Of a stretch of DNA of 64,000 nucleotides, positions 63,298 through 64,000 are shown one piece after another. Numbering within the stretch: the stretch's first letter is position 1; every line of letters starts with the position of its first letter. The notes under the pieces are model-generated. The model was not told where the DNA came from and made no database searches. It worked only from the letters and a program-made list of their open reading frames with translations. Location: NCBI GenBank assembly GCA_029233925.1, contig JARGOX010000012.1, positions 124,001 to 188,000 of the forward strand, given 5' to 3'. This DNA is from Rhizobiaceae bacterium (GTDB taxonomy: Bacteria > Pseudomonadota > Alphaproteobacteria > Rhizobiales > Rhizobiaceae). A program made the position numbers and the translations under genes.

Positions 63298-64000
63298 ATG
63301 AGGGCTGAAGACCGGACAGACATTCAGCGAATTCCCGACAGGATTGTCTTTAAGCAGACTGTCGGGGCGCTACTCATGTCCGTCGGCGCCGTTCAGATAA
63401 TGAAAGAATATTATGGGCTGCCTGACCTGATTTTGCTGTTTGCGGTTGTTTTATCAATTTTTCTATACGGCCTGTTCATTAAAAACGGCGACCACCACAA
63501 ACCGTACAATTCTTATTTCCAATTATCCGTCGTCCCGATCATTGCTGTCGGCACCTATTGCTATTTTGTCCTGAAATTCGGTTTCTTCGACTTGTCGGCA
63601 ATAGCCGTCCATCTTCAATTGGGGCTTGATGCGCCGGATGTCGTGCACAGCTATTTCCTTGAAGCGTTCAATATAGCCCTTGGAGTTGCGCTGTTCATTG
63701 CGGGAAACGCGGTTCTGGTCAGAAACAACAGCAAATACAGAGGCTTCGAGCGTATTGTATCCCTGTTTTTTTTCGCGGCTCTGACCTTCTGGATTGTCTC
63801 GAATTCAAATCTTCTGGCGCAGGACAATGACGTAAGGCTTGCGGACCTGTATAGGGAACCCACTCCACTCTCGTCAGACTCTGCACCGCTGAAGAATTTC
63901 ATACATGTCTATCTGGAAAGCACAGAAGGCACCTATTTTGACGAGAGCCAGTTTGGCGATACGATGGCACCGCTCAAACCGCTTGTTTCGCGCGGCCTGA
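63298..64000 (+). CDS. Membrane phosphoglycerol-transferase/sulfatase-like protein (cut by window end)
   Basis: The first 234 codons are present with no stop by base 64000. Four or five hydrophobic helices lie within residues 20-165, then a periplasmic start FIHVYLESTEGTYFDE, which resembles the N-terminal block of LtaS/MdoB-type phosphoglycerol transferases (sulfatase superfamily), whose Glu binds metal. GGAGG lies nine bases before the ATG. The likely role is addition of phosphoglycerol to periplasmic or surface glucans, but the catalytic Thr region lies beyond the window. The gene may be complete outside. Confidence 0.75.
   Translation, partial: MRAEDRTDIQRIPDRIVFKQTVGALLMSVGAVQIMKEYYGLPDLILLFAVVLSIFLYGLFIKNGDHHKPYNSYFQLSVVPIIAVGTYCYFVLKFGFFDLSAIAVHLQLGLDAPDVVHSYFLEAFNIALGVALFIAGNAVLVRNNSKYRGFERIVSLFFFAALTFWIVSNSNLLAQDNDVRLADLYREPTPLSSDSAPLKNFIHVYLESTEGTYFDESQFGDTMAPLKPLVSRGL

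Overview
The window is bacterial chromosome, dense with genes and of moderately high GC. Its content and gene order point to an alphaproteobacterium of the order Hyphomicrobiales (Rhizobiales). The signs are an Omp25/31-type barrel protein, adjacent psd-pssA, a single bifunctional Rel next to rpoZ, the rnc-era-recO run, nadA-nadB-nadC, a TIGR02301 protein and a COG4111/NadQ-like regulator. I cannot name a genus. A marine or host-associated lifestyle is only a guess from the betaine-type transporter operon. No rRNA, tRNA, CRISPR array, insertion sequence or prophage was seen.

Layout. 0-8.5 kb: small secreted proteins, a 26-residue lipoprotein too short for routine gene calling, an outer-membrane barrel, pssA/psd phospholipid genes, an Atm1-type ABC exporter and a 1004-aa LysM protein built on a 57-aa tandem repeat. 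8.7-22.3 kb: housekeeping and conserved genes (LOG, DUF547, RarD, cimA-cysS, LysE, SRAP, NUDIX, DUF3179, TIGR02301, ygfZ), ending in a compact HD-phosphohydrolase / tyrosine-phosphatase / NadQ-NrtR-like regulator set. 22.4-32.5 kb: an eight-gene operon read right to left and divergent from a LysR gene. It combines an Ldh-family reductase, an aldehyde dehydrogenase, an M19-dipeptidase-like protein lacking key metal ligands, a 559-aa protein of unknown family, a DUF3726 protein and a complete betaine-type ABC importer. This is the best candidate for an under-described catabolic system. 32.7-39.4 kb: methyltransferase-like membrane protein, phosphoesterase, nadABC with a clear palindromic operator candidate, and an MFS transporter. 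39.4-53 kb: recO-era-rnc-lepB, DUF2062, rel, rpoZ, an NYN nuclease, a type-5 uracil-DNA glycosylase, smpB-dapA, a lytic transglycosylase and a hydrolase. 53-64 kb is more accessory: a sugar-acid dehydratase divergent from an 8-oxoguanine-deaminase-like enzyme, two surface-glycan glycosyltransferases, a glutathionyl-hydroquinone-reductase-like protein, a YeeE/YedE sulfur transporter, a WecB-type epimerase, a decayed DsrE-family pseudogene beside a DUF302 gene, and the start of a membrane phosphoglycerol-transferase/sulfatase-like gene cut by the window edge.

How it fits together. The nad genes and the NadQ-like regulator, about 15 kb apart, plausibly form one regulatory circuit. The betaine-type importer and the five upstream genes plausibly form one uptake-plus-degradation unit under the LysR protein. 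YeeE/YedE, DUF302 and the dsrE remnant look like what is left of a sulfur-compound module. Starts were moved from the longest reading frame wherever a ribosome-binding site, signal peptide or 4-bp overlap favoured a later codon; each case is noted.
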